Under the pieces are notes generated by a model, which did no database searches, was not told the DNA's origin, and worked only from the letters and a program-made list of their open reading frames with translations. DNA of 64,000 nucleotides from Sarcocystis neurona (lineage: Eukaryota; Apicomplexa; Conoidasida; Eucoccidiorida; Sarcocystidae): the NCBI GenBank assembly GCA_000727475.1, contig KL647319.1, positions 993,189-1,057,188 on the forward strand, read 5' to 3'. The position numbers were made by a program, and so were the translations under genes. Of this stretch, positions 63,691 to 64,000 are shown one piece after another; position 1 is the stretch's first letter; each line of letters starts with the position of its first letter.

Positions 63691-64000
63691 TGGAATGCGC
63701 AGCAGCGCGAACGGGCGAAGAAGAACCGCCCCCGTTTCTGTGTCCAGTTGCGAGGTGCAGTCCTCTCTGCTGTCTCCCTCACTTCTGCGCATGCATGCAC
63801 GGGTCGCATGTGTAGTTCAGGAGTCTGCGCGCGGAGTTTTTCCGGGTCGTCGTATGTGCCCCCCGCGCAGATTTCCACAAATTCCCGTGACGCGTGTCTA
63901 TCGTCTCGCTTGAGCCGCAGACGCATGCACTGCATCCCGGCAAACACGCATGCAATTCGTCGCACCAAACGCATGCAGTTCAGCGGGGCAAACGCTGCGC
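63690..64000. other. Unique right-end sequence with clustered GCATGC words
   Basis: Non-repetitive, CG-richer DNA. A plus-strand frame (AQQRERAKKNRPRFCVQ) could be a VPS13 exon, but boundaries are unclear. GCATGCA words occur at about 63789, 63923, 63949 and 63970. Confidence 0.3.

Overview
The window looks like nuclear DNA of an apicomplexan coccidian, most probably an Eimeria species. Four things point there: dense CAG/GCA/AGC (or CTG) trinucleotide runs both inside and outside coding exons, giving poly-Gln, poly-Ala, poly-Ser and poly-Leu tracts; long introns packed with simple repeats; a RAP-domain protein; and alternation of repeat-rich blocks (about 1-17.9 kb, 25.8-42 kb, 47.4-64 kb) with repeat-poor blocks (about 17.9-25.7 kb and 42-47.4 kb). 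The genus is an inference. No bacterial, viral or transposon protein was recognised.

Layout. (1) 1-17.7 kb, minus strand: one large split gene for an OSCA/TMEM63 (CSC1, DUF221) channel-like membrane protein, starting near 17693 and running off the left edge. Its introns hold GATA/TATA, GAGACA, CAG and CTG repeats. (2) 17.9-25.7 kb: repeat-poor DNA with no supportable gene. (3) 27146-35215, plus strand: a nearly intronless 2,689-codon frame ending in a RAP RNA-binding domain that is split by a low-complexity insertion and a 66-nt in-frame intron. (4) 35.8-37.6 kb: a long polypyrimidine tract between two convergent genes. (5) 37640-41924, minus strand: a two-exon 3-hydroxyacyl-CoA dehydrogenase with a very long N-terminal extension. 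(6) 42-47.4 kb: a second repeat-poor block. (7) 47.9-48.7 kb, plus strand: a tentative p24/GOLD-like fragment. (8) 50031 to beyond the right edge, plus strand: the 5' part of a VPS13-type (chorein) lipid-transfer protein, with seven small exons (73-145 bp) that agree in reading phase, separated by 1.4-2.2 kb introns each dominated by a different repeat class. There is a 677-base run of N at 58499-59175.

The genes do not form an operon or pathway. They are separate eukaryotic genes: a mechanosensitive-channel-like protein, an organellar RNA-binding protein, a fatty-acid metabolism enzyme and a membrane-contact-site lipid transporter.

The most interesting unexplained element is a short perfect palindrome (GGTGTACGTACACC and close variants). 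It occurs in more than 20 copies, mainly in introns of the VPS13-like and dehydrogenase genes, and its half-site recurs in a 22-bp minisatellite at 51 kb. Exon boundaries given here come from reading splice consensus, phase and family resemblance by eye; no search or alignment was run.
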